Assembly: GCA_914767885.1 (NCBI GenBank)
Contig: CAJZBQ010000021.1
Span: forward strand, 868,001-932,000
Direction: 5' to 3'
DNA length: 64,000 bases
Source: Blepharisma stoltei
Lineage: Eukaryota; Ciliophora; Heterotrichea; Heterotrichida; Blepharismidae
Below the pieces are notes generated by a model. The model was not told where the DNA came from and did not search any database. It saw nothing but the letters and a program-made list of their open reading frames with translations. Each line of letters starts with the position of its first letter. Position 1 is the first letter of the stretch. Below, one piece after another: positions 22,601-33,295 of the stretch. The position numbers and the translations under genes are program-made.

Positions 22601-25600
22601 TTATTTCCCGTAATATTGTAAGAAGTTTGCCAAGCAGTTCTAATTTTTTATCATTTTTCATATTGTAAATCAAAATTAAAATTCCTTCAATGTGCCCTTC
22701 TTCAATTTCTTTTGGTAAGAGTTTTTCAAGCAATTCATGGCAGCTTTCTGAAAAGTTTTCATACATCGGTGAATTATCAAGAGCAGATAGATGGCTATAT
22801 ACAGAAATGACATCATCAAGCTTACATTGGTAATACTTCGAAATATAAAGTGATAAAGTTCCTAGATAGTTTTCTTGGTAAATTGCAGGAAGTTTTTCTC
22901 ATAGCACTTTACTGAAGAAGAGACTTTTTAAAGCTTGCTGCTGATAATGGGTGTTTCACTCTAGCTTTCCAATGACTCTTTTTATTGCTTCTAAAAGTTC
23001 TTCAGTCGGCTCTCTTACAGACTCTTCAATCACCATTCCTAATAAATCCAAAAATTCAGAAGTAATGATACTGTCTAGTGTTTGTGCTTGGCATATGCAG
23101 CTTATCATATTGATTATCAAAATTGCAGCCTTACTCCATCCCTTCATGAGCATGCAAAAAGATTTTGTTCGCTCACAAAGGGGTTAATTTTTTTTAAAAT
23201 ATATTTTTTTTGAATTTAAAAAACTCTATTTGCAAAATTTGAAACAGAAATTAACTTAATTTGTAAAATTTATGTTTTAAAAGCTGTTTAAAATTTAGCA
23301 GATGAGGCTAGAGATTTTATTATCTAATTATCATTTATTTATATAAAAAATTTTGTTTGCACACGAAGGCTAATGGAGGGAGGAGTTAGTATTTTCAGCA
23401 CACTCTTTAATAAGTGGCAAAAATATGTTTAACCCTCCATTGGCAGCAACAGCTTCTAATATAGTCACGCCATTGAAAATCTCGCAATCGTGCCTAACAT
23501 CAACAAATTTCGCACCATAAAATTCAGGATGATGGCATCTAGGGTCTCATTGAAAAGTTTTGGACTGCCAAACTTCTTTAAGAATCCCTGGGTTAACTTC
23601 AAAGTTTTCAGACGTGGAAACTGCATCAGGATTAAATCCCAATGTATATTGGAAAGAAAGATTATAAATCTGCGTGAAGTGCTTTTCCTGAAGACATTTG
23701 CTTGTCATATAAATTGTAGTCATTTTCCCATAATAGGGCTTATCAGAGGTATTATTATTACCGCATGTAAGCACATCAAAAGTATCTTTTGGATAAGATT
23801 TCCTGCCTTCAGGAATTCTCTCGCATAACTCACTATTTACTAGAATATCAATTTCACACTTCTTGGAAAACCTTGCACCTTGACGAATTGAAAATCCAAC
23901 TAAATTCCATTGATGGTCAGTAATTCTTCGCGTGCTTCCAAGCTTGAATTTATCCTTATATTCTAAATACAAAAAGCCATCTTCTATGTGCAGAGAGAGC
24001 TTGCTGTCACCCTCTTTTTGAGAAAATTGCAATAAGCAGGAGTCAGTTTCAAGGCTATCCGGATAAATTCATACAAAAAGAGAAAATTCTTTTTTTGAAA
24101 TAAATGAAGCCCTGTCCATATTGTAGCATATCATTTTGCTTTTAGGGAATCTAAAGCAAAAATATCGAGTCGGGGAAAGCCCCAAATGATTTTTTTCAAA
24201 TTTTATATGGTCGATATTGCAAAAAGCTCCATCAATTCCTCTGTACAAACTTTGATACATCATAATTTGCTTTTCTGGTTGGCCAACAAAAGACTGTGCC
24301 ACATCGATAATTTTCCTCAGCTCTTGAGGAGTAATATGATGGCAAATAACCATTGATAAGACATCTTCTATATAGTTTAAATTCGAGCTGCTCTCATTTT
24401 TTTCTAAAATATGAAGGAGGATATCTGTGGTTCTCCTGCTTGCAAAGTGGGCTTTATCAACGTCATCAATAAGCACATGCTCAATATAGTTCATAAGATT
24501 TTGTATTTCTTCAGTCAATTCAATGTCGAATAAAAGTTCAATTACTAGAGGTATGACTTCTGGTGTCATAACACGATGCCCACTTTCTTCACTGAGATTT
24601 TTAGTTTCAAATAATATATAAAAGAGACTCTCATATGACCTCAAGCATATGTCTTTTCTTATTGAATTATAGCTTGGCTTCATGATTGTATTTGTGATCA
24701 TGTTGAAATCAAACTCATTGATTCGCTTCTTTGACCTTGGGTTATTTTCTATCAAAAATCTGACACACTCAATTACGTTCGCCCATAGTTCTCCGACCAT
24801 TTCTTTTGGATACTTTGAGTAATCATTGGTAAGTTTGACTTTTAGAGTTCTCAAGGTGCTTGCTTTACAAAAGTATTTTTGGCTTCTTTGTTTTGTCGAA
24901 GAGTCTTTGAGCACTTCTTGGATGGTTGAAAGGAACTTGAGGAGGATATTAATGTCGATGACTCTATTCAAATGGTTTTCAAACACTAAATATGCTTTTT
25001 TATTTTTAAATTTCAGAATTCGTGAAACACATGAAAGGCATAAGTCAAGTGTATTTGGGTTAGCTAAAAGTTTCTCTTGAAGCATTAAATCAAGTAAGCT
25101 GTCTGCGTTTGGAAATTTATCTTGTGGGTAATTTTCCACCATCATTTTTATTATGCAGAATAATAGAGTCACTTGGTCAGTGTTTTCATTGGTCGTGCTG
25201 ATTTGGACGATAATGTTCAAGATTTGTTCAATTAAACCATTTTTAATTCCAATCTCCATAAATTTTTCGTTTTCTTTTTCAGAAAACTGAGCTTGAATCC
25301 ATTCATTCATTTTGATTATATAAGCAATATTACTTTGGTTTTCTTTCATGTGGCTTACTATAGATGCTGAAATCCAATCTAAGTTATTTTGATTCCCGAT
25401 TAAGTTGCTTCAAATAATGTCTCAGTTATTTCCAGCAATTTCTGCTAGCCCAAGAGGGTCATCATTTGCAGGATAGTCAATTTTAAAGAAAGGCTGAGAA
25501 AAAAGAAAGCTTATAAGTCCAAAGTCTTTTACGTTTAGAAACTTAGATTGAAACTTGTTTTTTCCTAAATTTTCGAGGTATTTTCTTAAAAATTGCAAAG

Positions 25601-27221
25601 TGTAAGCTTGGAGCTGAGGAGGATGAGACCTTAATTCTTGAGCTATTTCCTAAATAAGCCTTACTTGCTGTCCAATTAATGAAAAAAGAACTATAGGCAG
25701 TCCTTCTAAATTACTGTTTGTTATGCTGCTTGATAAAATATCACTTGAGTTGATGCATGTGCATATAAGCTCAAATACCAAGTTATAAAAAATTCCCAAA
25801 TACCCATCTTCCTCTTCAAAGAACTGAGATTTCACCGAAAAGAAATGCTTCATGTAAGTAGCAATATAGTAATAAAATATGGCTTTGATTTTTTCTTCAT
25901 TTTCATGCAGTATCCTATTTTGGTCGGCTTTTCCAGCCTGATGCAAAATAGTTGATAAAATCTTCGTTGCGTAAATTGATTTGTGCAGTGCCAACTCTGC
26001 TTCAACTGTATTCCTTGTATTTTTAAAGTCATCAATATGCAGTATAAAATTTAATAGTGAGGGTATTATTGATACAATTTCTTCTTTCATTACCAAATTA
26101 GCATTAATTTTTGCAAAATTATTTACTCCCCCCCCCCCCCCCGTGAGCGAACAAAACCATTAGAAAAATCGCCCATTTTTTGACCAAAAAACCCACCCTC
26201 CGTGAGTGAACAAAAATTTTTTTTAATAGAAAAAAATTTTAATGGAAAAAAAATTTTGATATATAAGTGATAATTAGTATAATGAAATCTAGAGCTAATT
26301 CTGTTTAATTTTAAACAAATTGCGTTTTAAAACATAAATTTTGCAAATTAAATTAATATTTGCTTCCCAATTTTTGCAAATTAGGATTTTTTTAAATTTC
26401 GAAAAAAATATTTTTTTATAAAATTTATATATAAATTTGTTTTAAAAAAAAAAAAATTAACCCCCCTCCGTGAGCGAACAAAATTTTTTTGTTCGCTCAC
26501 GGAGGGGGGGGGGAGTTAGTGCAAATAATATAAATGTAATCAAGTCCATATGTCTGGTTTTTGGCATTTTCTTCAACAGTTTTTCAGTGACAAAATCTAT
26601 TTCGTAAATTTTCAATCCAAAGTCATGGCGTCGGGACTCAGTAATCAGCTCATTTAAATGAGTCGCAAAAACAGAAAAAACGTTTTGCAAGCTTTTTCCA
26701 GAGCGTTTTGTTTTATTCTCTCTAATACACAAAATTTCTAGCTGGAGGCTGATTAAGTTTGTAAGGATATCTGTAGACTCAGAATCAGCGATTTCTCCGA
26801 ACATAAATTTGAGATTGGAACAGAAATCGCTGATTTTTTGTATAGATTTGTGTTTAAGCTTCAATTCCTTATGAAAAACCAAAAATTTAAGCAACTGAAA
26901 AATAGGAATAAGATGATTGGAAAGAGTTTCCAAGATAGTTATGGCATCGTTTTTTGAAAATGATGCAGATTGAGGGAATGAACTTGTGATTCCATTGGAA
27001 AGGGCAGACATAAGCTCGTCCATAAATTTTGCTGGAAATTTGCAGCTTTCGGGATCCATTTGACTGATTTCACGATTGCAAATCCTAGCTAAGTTGGAGA
27101 AAGAGGCAATATTTGGGTTTGAGTCAGCATTAAATGCTTGTCAGGCTCGACTGGATTCTTCCAACTCCTCGAATTTCATTGAATTAGATCTAATTAAGAG
27201 AGAATTCCTAGTTGTAGCCAT
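16663..27221 (-). CDS. large BEACH-WD40 protein (neurobeachin/LvsA-like)
   Basis: With four IESs (17176-17565, 20353-21485, 23132-23386, 26124-26516) and one 15-nt intron (25650-25664) removed, the CDS is exactly 2791 codons (2790 aa). Order: alpha-helical N-terminal half (armadillo-like); a concanavalin-like lectin module around [20 protein letters not shown]; further helical repeats; a Ser/Glu-rich linker; a PH-BEACH domain ([34 protein letters not shown]); the BEACH domain ([50 protein letters not shown]); and C-terminal WD40 repeats ([13 protein letters not shown]). BEACH proteins act as scaffolds in membrane traffic, including contractile-vacuole and lysosome function in protists. The domain set fits class LvsA/neurobeachin. 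Start is the first ATG at 27221. Confidence 0.92.
17176..17565 (-). mobile_element. full-length family I MITE-like IES
   Basis: A 390-bp IES in the WD40 part of the BEACH gene, inverted relative to 11648: here the hairpin end is on the right (17508-17560) and the tandem-motif end on the left. Excision joins [15 protein letters not shown]. Both ends carry TAACTCC tips with long C or G runs. Confidence 0.93.
20353..21485 (+). mobile_element. family II MITE-like IES carrying a nested retroposon
   Basis: A 1133-bp IES in the BEACH gene. Outer element: left tip TAACTCCCCCCGATCC with the hairpin GATCGAACGA...TCGTTCGATC, AT-rich body, and right end CGTTCGATCAAGGATGGGG ending GAGTAA. A family-A retroposon is inserted near the right end. 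Excision at TA joins [15 protein letters not shown]. The outer element without the insert would be about 574 bp, longer than the two 494-bp copies. Confidence 0.88.
20896..21438 (-). mobile_element. retroposon family A copy, nested in an IES
   Basis: A 543-bp GC-rich element flanked by the 16-bp duplication GGAATTTTTACAGTCA (20880-20895 and 21439-21454). It is oriented minus: the tail (ATTACATTACATT) is at the left. Its 5' end (right) has an inverted repeat AATTAAAATATG/CATATTTTAATT enclosing a GC-rich loop. It shares long stretches with 31772-32306 and, apart from its 5' part, with 3440-3753. Open frames inside do not resemble known proteins. Confidence 0.85.
23132..23386 (+). mobile_element. 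decayed family I IES
   Basis: A 255-bp IES in the BEACH gene. The left end TACTCCATCCCTTCATGAGC has lost the hairpin; the GATTTTGTTCGCTCACAAAG motif and the interior TTTAAAATTTAGCAG survive; the right end is GGAGGGAGGAGTTA. TA-to-TA removal gives [15 protein letters not shown] in frame, so it is still excisable in principle despite decay. Confidence 0.85.
26124..26516 (-). mobile_element. full-length family I MITE-like IES
   Basis: A 393-bp IES near the start of the BEACH gene, inverted like 17176 and nearly identical to it (the same interior GAAATCTAGAGCTAATTCTG). A run of about 15 C lies at the left tip. Excision joins [16 protein letters not shown]. The close similarity of 11648, 17176 and 26124 points to recent spread. 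Confidence 0.93.
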
Positions 27222-27502
27222 TTTATTAAGCATCATCAAACTTCATGTTGAAAATTAGTTTAATTTATGCCAAAGCTCATGATGCTTTTAAATTGCTTTA
27301 GATTATAATTTTTTCTTTAAAACTTTTATATAATCTAAATTTATCTAATTTTAAATATCATCTAAAAATAATTTTTATTCGGCTTGAAACTGAATTTGAT
27401 TTTTTTCCTCTAGATGTGACTATAAAGATAGTAAAGTTATTCATCTTTCACAGTTTATAATTATTTTTCCTTAAAATCCAAAAATCAATCAATTTAAAAT
27501 TT

Positions 27503-28471
27503 TTAAAGATTAACACTTAAGTTTGGAGATCTGCTAGGACTTGAGAACTGAGATGGGCCAATTGTTGAATTCATTAAAAGCATTTTTTCATTCAGCACAT
27601 TCAATCCAACTCTTGAACTAATCTGCTGCATAAATAAAGGCAAAGGAGATGTGCTATCAGGCCTGGATACCATAAGATTAAAGTTTGGAGAATTTACTCG
27701 CTTTTCAACCATCCCATACTTTACATGATAATTTCTAGTGCTTGTGAGATGATTCAGCAATATTGGCTTATGAGGAATATAATTCTCGAATTTCACAGCC
27801 TGGCCTGGGCTTTTTGTAACTAATTTGTAATTCGGTTGATAGTCTGGGGAGTATTCAGCAAGCTTTAAGTACTCATATTCTCTAGGTCTAGATTTAGATA
27901 TATTTGGTGTTGTTGATCTTTTATATTTGCTGCTTTGTTCTGGCATGCTATCGAATAGTTCAAACCTTTTTTCATTAACATCTGTTGTTAGCTTCGTAAA
28001 ATCAGCTCTTGCTATTTGCTTTTCAAACAAGATTGGTGTCTGAATATGCTTAGTTTGGCTGTCCATTGATGAGTTAAGGCTTTCTTCTTTCATTGTCTTA
28101 GGAATTTTAGACGACGTCCTAGGCCTCTCGCCAAAATTAACTTGCCGTTGTGATTTTTCAACTAAATCATATTTTAAGTTGTAATGCCCGCAAGGTGGGG
28201 CAGAACTTCTAAGCGAAGTTGATTTATAGAAATCTTGACGAGTTTGAGAGAGAAATGCATAGCTTCTTCGAGGAGATGGAGATGATGAATTTTCTCTTGC
28301 TGTTTGTGTACTAATCAGCTTCATTATATTTTCTGGGGACAGTTGCTTTTTCCTGAAATGAATGGGAGAGTGCTTAGGAGATATTTTTCTTGTTTTTCCT
28401 GACACAATCTCATCTTTGTATTTAAGAATGTAAAATCTTTCATTGCTTACTTTTCCAAATTTGCTAAACAT
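27503..28471 (-). CDS. hypothetical protein with three loose repeats, 322 aa
   Basis: Complete frame from ATG at 28471 to TAA, without TGA codons. Ser/Pro/Lys-rich. A motif of the form (H/N)Y-x-(L/V)-K-Y-x-(L/M)-VEK recurs: GHYNLKYDLVEKSQ (about residue 95), PNYKLVTKSPGQ (about 220) and RNYHVKYGMVEKRV (about 250), each followed by a VNF/VKF/PNF segment. Short Tyr-containing repeats like this occur in proteins that decorate ciliary microtubules, but I cannot assign a family. Confidence 0.65.
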   Translation of the reverse strand: MFSKFGKVSNERFYILKYKDEIVSGKTRKISPKHSPIHFRKKQLSPENIMKLISTQTARENSSSPSPRRSYAFLSQTRQDFYKSTSLRSSAPPCGHYNLKYDLVEKSQRQVNFGERPRTSSKIPKTMKEESLNSSMDSQTKHIQTPILFEKQIARADFTKLTTDVNEKRFELFDSMPEQSSKYKRSTTPNISKSRPREYEYLKLAEYSPDYQPNYKLVTKSPGQAVKFENYIPHKPILLNHLTSTRNYHVKYGMVEKRVNSPNFNLMVSRPDSTSPLPLFMQQISSRVGLNVLNEKMLLMNSTIGPSQFSSPSRSPNLSVNL

Positions 28472-29917
28472 GTGTAAATTAATTATGAAAAATTACTCTA
28501 AATAAAGAAGTTGCTACAGATTTTAAGTTAATAAAAATACTTACTTCATTTTTCAAAAAAATTATATATAAATTCATAGTAATTGTTTTAAAATTTAAAA
28601 AATACTCAATTCGAAATAATTTTTAAAACAAATATTATTTAACTTATAAATCTATGCTTAAAAACGTGAGTTGTTTAAAATTAAACAGAATTTCATTATA
28701 GTAATTATCACTTATAAGTCAAAATATTTTTAATAAAAAATTTTCATGCTAAAAAACATTTGCTCGCTCAAGGAGGTGGGGTTTTACCGGGATTTTTCCA
28801 ATTGCATTGTTCGCTCAAGGAGGGGAATTAGCTAATTTAATGACCTTACATGGCTCTTCTTTATAGAATTTTATGACTGAGATAAGTAATTGCGTTTAAT
28901 TTATATTTCTTTATTTAAATAACGATAAATTTAAGCATTGAGTCAAAATAGATTAGATTAGATTTAGCTCTTCGTATTGTAATAATTTCCCAGACAAAAT
29001 GGTGCCTGGCGTAAAAGCAGGAAGTTGTTGTCCTGAGTTCCTTTTAAAAAAAAAGGAAATAGTGTGAACGAGGAATTGGATCAGCACAGTGTCTTGCAGC
29101 GCTGGATCTGTGCAGATTGAGGTGAAGTGGAGATTGTCATGAAGGCATTGGAGTGTGTAGGGCATGGAGTCAGTGTACATGCAAAAATTCTGAATGGCCT
29201 GCATTGGAGGTGCAAGCAGGTGATGCATTCGAATTTTTACTTTTACTTTTTACTTTTCTACTTTTTTTGGTATTTTTACTTTTTAGAATTTATTTTTGGG
29301 AATTTTAACAAGTTTCTGAAGATTTTTAATTGATCCACTATGGTGGGCGATAATCGTTAATAGATAGATAGAAGCTCTTCGTCCTAGACAGGGCCGGGAA
29401 TTTCACCCTTACATGCTTATTGTCCCTAATGGACATCGACTTAAATCCTTCCTCATTCGTACGACCAAAATTGACTCTCGGGAGCTTATCTGTGTCAAAA
29501 ACTCCCAGCTTATCATTAGGCAAATGCCATTTTTGAGCCTGTTCAAGGGAACTCTCATCTACTCGAGGCTTTTGCTTGTCTTGCTCTTTCTAATGATGGT
29601 TCCAGAGGTAAAAACTTAAGTCCCAGAGAGATTAACTTCCAAAGGCCTGAAAAAAAATTAGCCAGACATACATAAAAGATTGCCCACCTCTTCCCTTCAC
29701 TATGGGCTGCTACCTGCAGAATTCTAAGAAAAAGGGTCAGGAGGTAGGGTGGCCTGTCGTCACCATTTTTATGTAAATATATAGAGTCAAACTAATTATT
29801 TGATTAGCTATCATATATTTGATTGACTATCATATATTTGATATGAGATTCTATTTTTTTTAAAGATAATTTAATTTATGTTGGCCCTTTACAATTTCAA
29901 ATGAATAAATTATTTTA
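28472..29917. other. intergenic region with decayed repeats
   Basis: No gene recognised in 1.4 kb. About 28540-28829 is a decayed family I MITE: two TTGCTCGCTCAAGGAGG-type motifs at the right and a GAATTAGCTAA tip, left hairpin lost. About 28950-29230 and 29340-29760 are GC-richer blocks with short repeat runs (TAGATTAGATTTAG, TTTACTTTTTACTTTT, TAGATAGATAG) that resemble retroposon bodies and tails. Frames in them (for example 28953-29228) match nothing I know. No target duplications identified. Confidence 0.4.
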
Positions 29918-30535
29918 TCAGCAGCAATTTTTTTTCTGATTGCCTTCTTTATTTGAAATTTTTTCACCTCCTTGCTTTTCTCCTCTGTCATTTTTAATCA
30001 TTTTCATTGCAAGGACATCAAATAGCTTATCAACTTGAAATGGTTCTTTGGCGCTTGTTTCAATATAGTCCATTTTATATTTTACAGCTTTTCTTTCTCC
30101 TTCAGCAGTTTCTACAACAGGATGGCTATCACTTTTATTGCCTACTAGGATTTTTATAGGATTTTGAGAGGCATATTTATCGACTTCGTTGATCCAGCCA
30201 TCCACATGTTCAAATGATTCTCTATCTGATTTATCAAAAACAACAACAACGCCATCAGAGCCTCTATAATACCCATTTATAACTGTTCTGAATCTTTCTT
30301 GGCCTGCTGTGTCTCACTGAGTAAATTTTACAATTTGAAGCTTTACATGGGAATCATCAATATAGACATCAGTAAGCTTAAAATCAACACCGATTGTTGA
30401 GAGGTAATTATCTTTGAAGACTTTTTCTGAGTGTCTTAAGAGAAGAGATGATTTCCCAACGTGAGAGTCTCCAATTAGAACTACCTTGAAGAGGTAGTGA
30501 CTAAATGAGAATTACTTTTCTGGTCTTGCTTCCAT
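29918..30535 (-). CDS. Rab-family small GTPase
   Basis: 195 aa after removal of two 15-nt introns (30501-30515 and 30317-30331). G motifs: P-loop GDSHVGKSS, switch I Thr in LSTIGVDF, WDTAGQERF, NKSD, and ETSAK. The C-terminus is KKNCC, a double-Cys geranylgeranylation signal. The second intron lies exactly before the Trp of WDTAGQE, and that Trp is TGA, strong evidence for the code. Sequence is of the Rab1/Rab8 type, acting in secretory or ciliary membrane traffic; the exact subfamily is not assigned. Start ATG at 30535 (MEARPE) precedes the first intron. Confidence 0.93.
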
Positions 30536-30907
30536 TTATACAAAAAATTAATAAGAGTGATAAGTAAATTTTAACATAAATACAGCTAAATAATCATGGA
30601 GTAGAAGATATCAATTTACTCCTCTATTTAGGAGACAAAAAAAGGAATTTAAATGGCGGCTTTAATAAATAATTATTAAATTAAAAAATTCAGATCTAGA
30701 CTAGTTGCCAAAGCTTACATTATTATAATAAATTTTTATTTTAACGTAAGATATTTGCTTAAAATTCTCACAAATGAGGCATTAAAATAATATAAATGGC
30801 CACATAAATTTAATATTTGCTATCTTCCTAATGTTTTAGGATTATTTCAGTATTATCCATAGCTTTATGGGATATATTGTTGGTCAATCTTTATTAATTT
30901 TTAATTT
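30536..30907. other. AT-rich spacer between divergent genes
   Basis: 372 bp between the Rab gene and the 30908 gene, which point away from each other, so it should hold both promoters. Nothing recognisable beyond AT-rich sequence. Confidence 0.4.
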
Positions 30908-31483
30908 ATGGAAAACTATACTCCAATTGGGCCATATAAATCTGCTTATTTGAGGAGAATCGATTTGAGCTTAAAAGAAAAGCCTACTGAGCACAGCAGA
31001 CAAGTATCGTTTTCCAAGATTTTTAAAGATTTATTTGAAGATCAAGGAAGTTCGATAAAAAATCTACATAAAAAGCCAGATTTACCTCGGCATCAAAGTG
31101 TCCCAAAATATGCAACTGTTAAAGATCTATCATCATCTTTTCGCATTCGAGACAGTCCCCGAGAAGGTAAAAAAAATCCTAAAGCTTTTTCTCCAAGTAA
31201 GTTGGAGCTAGAAGCTAATAAATCTTTAATACTTAGTTCGTCTTATACGAAGGTAAGTTTTGGCAAGAAAACTCCTATGTTTCCAAATGAAAGAAAAGAA
31301 TCACCGATAAGTTTGTCAACCAAAAGAATTAAACTATTAAAACTTGAGCTTTTTCAGGACTCCAACAATCAAAATTCAAAAAGTTTTATTAAAGAAAGTT
31401 ACAATATGAATACTCCAAAATATCATATTAAGCTGCCAAGGCTCATCGGAATCTCTCCGCGATTTAAATTGAGAAATTTGTAA
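30908..31483 (+). CDS. hypothetical basic protein, 191 aa
   Basis: Complete open frame, ATG to TAA, no TGA, intron or IES. Lys/Ser-rich and probably disordered (MENYTPIGPYKSAYLRR at the start, KYHIKLPRLIGISPRFK near the end). No family recognised. It is followed after 41 bp by another gene on the same strand. Confidence 0.65.
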   Translation: MENYTPIGPYKSAYLRRIDLSLKEKPTEHSRQVSFSKIFKDLFEDQGSSIKNLHKKPDLPRHQSVPKYATVKDLSSSFRIRDSPREGKKNPKAFSPSKLELEANKSLILSSSYTKVSFGKKTPMFPNERKESPISLSTKRIKLLKLELFQDSNNQNSKSFIKESYNMNTPKYHIKLPRLIGISPRFKLRNL

Positions 31484-31524
31484 AGCTAAATTTTAGCTTT
31501 TAATAAATCCATATAATAATTAAA

Positions 31525-32707
31525 ATGCAGACTGAAGGATTACTGAAGATACAAATCTCGCCAGAGCCGCTTTATAAATTCTTTAAAAGCGATTCTAAAG
31601 CTTCTGGAGACTTTGAGTTTGAGAAGATCTTGGCATATCGCGATAATCCACTCTTAGAAGAGTTGGAAGAACTAAGAGCTGAGCTTGAGATCATGACTGA
31701 AGATCGTGAAAGGGTAAGGAAGTTCAATGAGCAGCTTTTGAATAAAAGCAGAGGAAATGGAGAATTAATTCTTAACTTAACTTACTAATTATAACGCTTA
31801 ACGTCCACTACGGGGTTGGCTAAGCCCAGACCTCCGCTCGCCTTTCGTCGCATCGGGCCCACAGACCTCTGGGCCGGTCCGCTTCGTTCACCAAGGTGCG
31901 CCTAGGGGCAAGTGTTGCCGGCTTCGGCGGCTCATGGATGAGCTACTTGCTTGTGACATGGGTTGCCATTCCGAAAACCCAAAAAATGGATTTTCTGGTA
32001 GGCTTTCGGCAAAAAGGAAAAACACGTAGCCTGGGACGTAACGCCCAGTTTCACGCTAGGGAGTTGCCCGATGGGTCGTGTGGACTCTGCTGGGCTTCCC
32101 CTTTCCAACTGCCGTGCTTTCCTTCCCCACGAGGAAAAAACCATCTCTGAGAGTAGACTAGGGCTAGGCTCTGTACTCCACCAGAATTGCTTACCTAGCA
32201 TTGCCGTCCATCTCTGAAATGGCAAAACCTTGCCGATATAATTAAAATATGGCGTCTTCGTCTGGGCATGGCCTCCGGCCATGCAGCCTCAACTCATATT
32301 TTAATTATGGAGAATTAATTCAAAGATTGCACTTTGAATTGCTGCTAAAAGTAAACGCAAAGAATGAAGATGAAAAAATCAAAATTTATAAAGAACTATA
32401 TGAAGTCAAGAAAAAATTAGCTGAAAAAGAAAAAATTTTGGAATCGATGAGGAGCATATTGGGAGGTCAATCTAAGCCTGAAAGTTTTGTAAGTGAGAAA
32501 AAACAGACATTGCATAAAAAGTCAGCAAGCTTGTGCGGAAATGAAAAATTGCTTGAAAGGAAACTAGGCTGTGGCAATAAAGCAACTCAGAATGGCTTTA
32601 ATTTTTCAAGTAATCAAAGAAAATTTACATCATCAGGAATAAGATCTGGAATGAAAATTACTTTGCATTCTGCCCGAAATTCCCCATCCCCAAACAGATT
32701 AATGTAA
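31525..32707 (+). CDS. coiled-coil protein interrupted by a retroposon IES
   Basis: Two frames (31525-31788 and 32249-32707) are one gene: excising 31766-32315 gives NKSRGNGELIQRLHFELLLK and a CDS of 211 codons (210 aa). The middle is a charged coiled coil (LLEELEELRAELEIMTEDRE; VKKKLAEKEKILESMR); the C-terminal third is basic and Ser-rich. No family recognised. Without the IES model the N-terminal frame would end spuriously in LILNLTY. Confidence 0.8.
31766..32315 (-). mobile_element. retroposon family A forming an IES
   Basis: A 550-bp IES; retroposon body 31772-32306 flanked by a perfect 15-bp duplication ATGGAGAATTAATTC (31757-31771, 32307-32321) with a TA in its centre. Minus orientation: the CTTAACTTAACTTA tail is at the left, followed by the family 3' end TTAACGTCCACTACGGGG. 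The 5' inverted repeat (AATTAAAATATG...CATATTTTAATT) is complete at the right, so this is a near full-length copy. Confidence 0.88.
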
Positions 32708-33295
32708 TCATAAAAATAAATTAGGCAATTAATCTAATCAATTAGTATTTCTGTTCACTTCCAAATGTACAAATATGCTTCAAGAGTTACGGTACAATTT
32801 AATAATTTTTTGATTTCTTTTAAGTATAAAATTGATACTTTTTATTTATTGAGAACTTGTGAGTAATTCTTTCAAATATTATGGTGTTTTTTGTTTAGAA
32901 AATTTATCCTTTTAAAGATCTAATTATGCTTATTTTTCAGTGTAATGCAATATATATACACCATGATTCATTTCTTTTATATAGCGCCTTTCTTAAGATG
33001 GCACGCAATGCGCCATCACCGGGCCATGTCGGGAGAGGGTTCTCCACGAGGAATGGCTCCACGTGTGGAACCCTCTTTTTTCCACGAGCCAAAAAGAGGG
33101 TTCCACACGTGGAATCATTCCTCGTGGAGAACCCTCTCCCGACATGGCCCAGTGATGGCACATTGCGCGCCATCTTAAGAAAGGCGCTATATTTCTTTCT
33201 GATTAATTTCAAAAATCTTAAATTCCATTCTTCTCCGCATAATAAGCTAAGAAAATTAGGCATCAATATTAATTATTGAAAGCTGCCGATCAATA
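32708..33295. other. spacer containing a palindromic element
   Basis: 588 bp between the coiled-coil gene and the ankyrin kinase on the same strand. It holds the palindrome at 32980-33191; otherwise AT-rich with no gene seen. The kinase promoter should lie here. Confidence 0.5.
32980..33191. mobile_element. palindromic element (family III), intergenic
   Basis: A 212-bp near-perfect palindrome with ends TATAGCGCCTTTCTTAAG and complement, a few arm mismatches and a centre around CTCTTTTTTCCACGAG. It shares its termini and the core CCACGTGTGGA with 8181-8410 but differs in most of its arms. It lies about 100 bp upstream of the kinase start, so excision cannot be checked by reading frame; TA-flanked ends suggest an IES. 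Confidence 0.8.

Noticed and set aside
26105-26160. Long C or G runs as possible regulatory G-quadruplex sites
   Set aside because: They are the tips of MITE-like IESs and occur at every copy end, so no separate regulatory role is supported.
32926-33279. Frames of 77-117 codons on both strands over 32930-33280
   Set aside because: Again products of a palindromic element with high GC and few stops; no family likeness.
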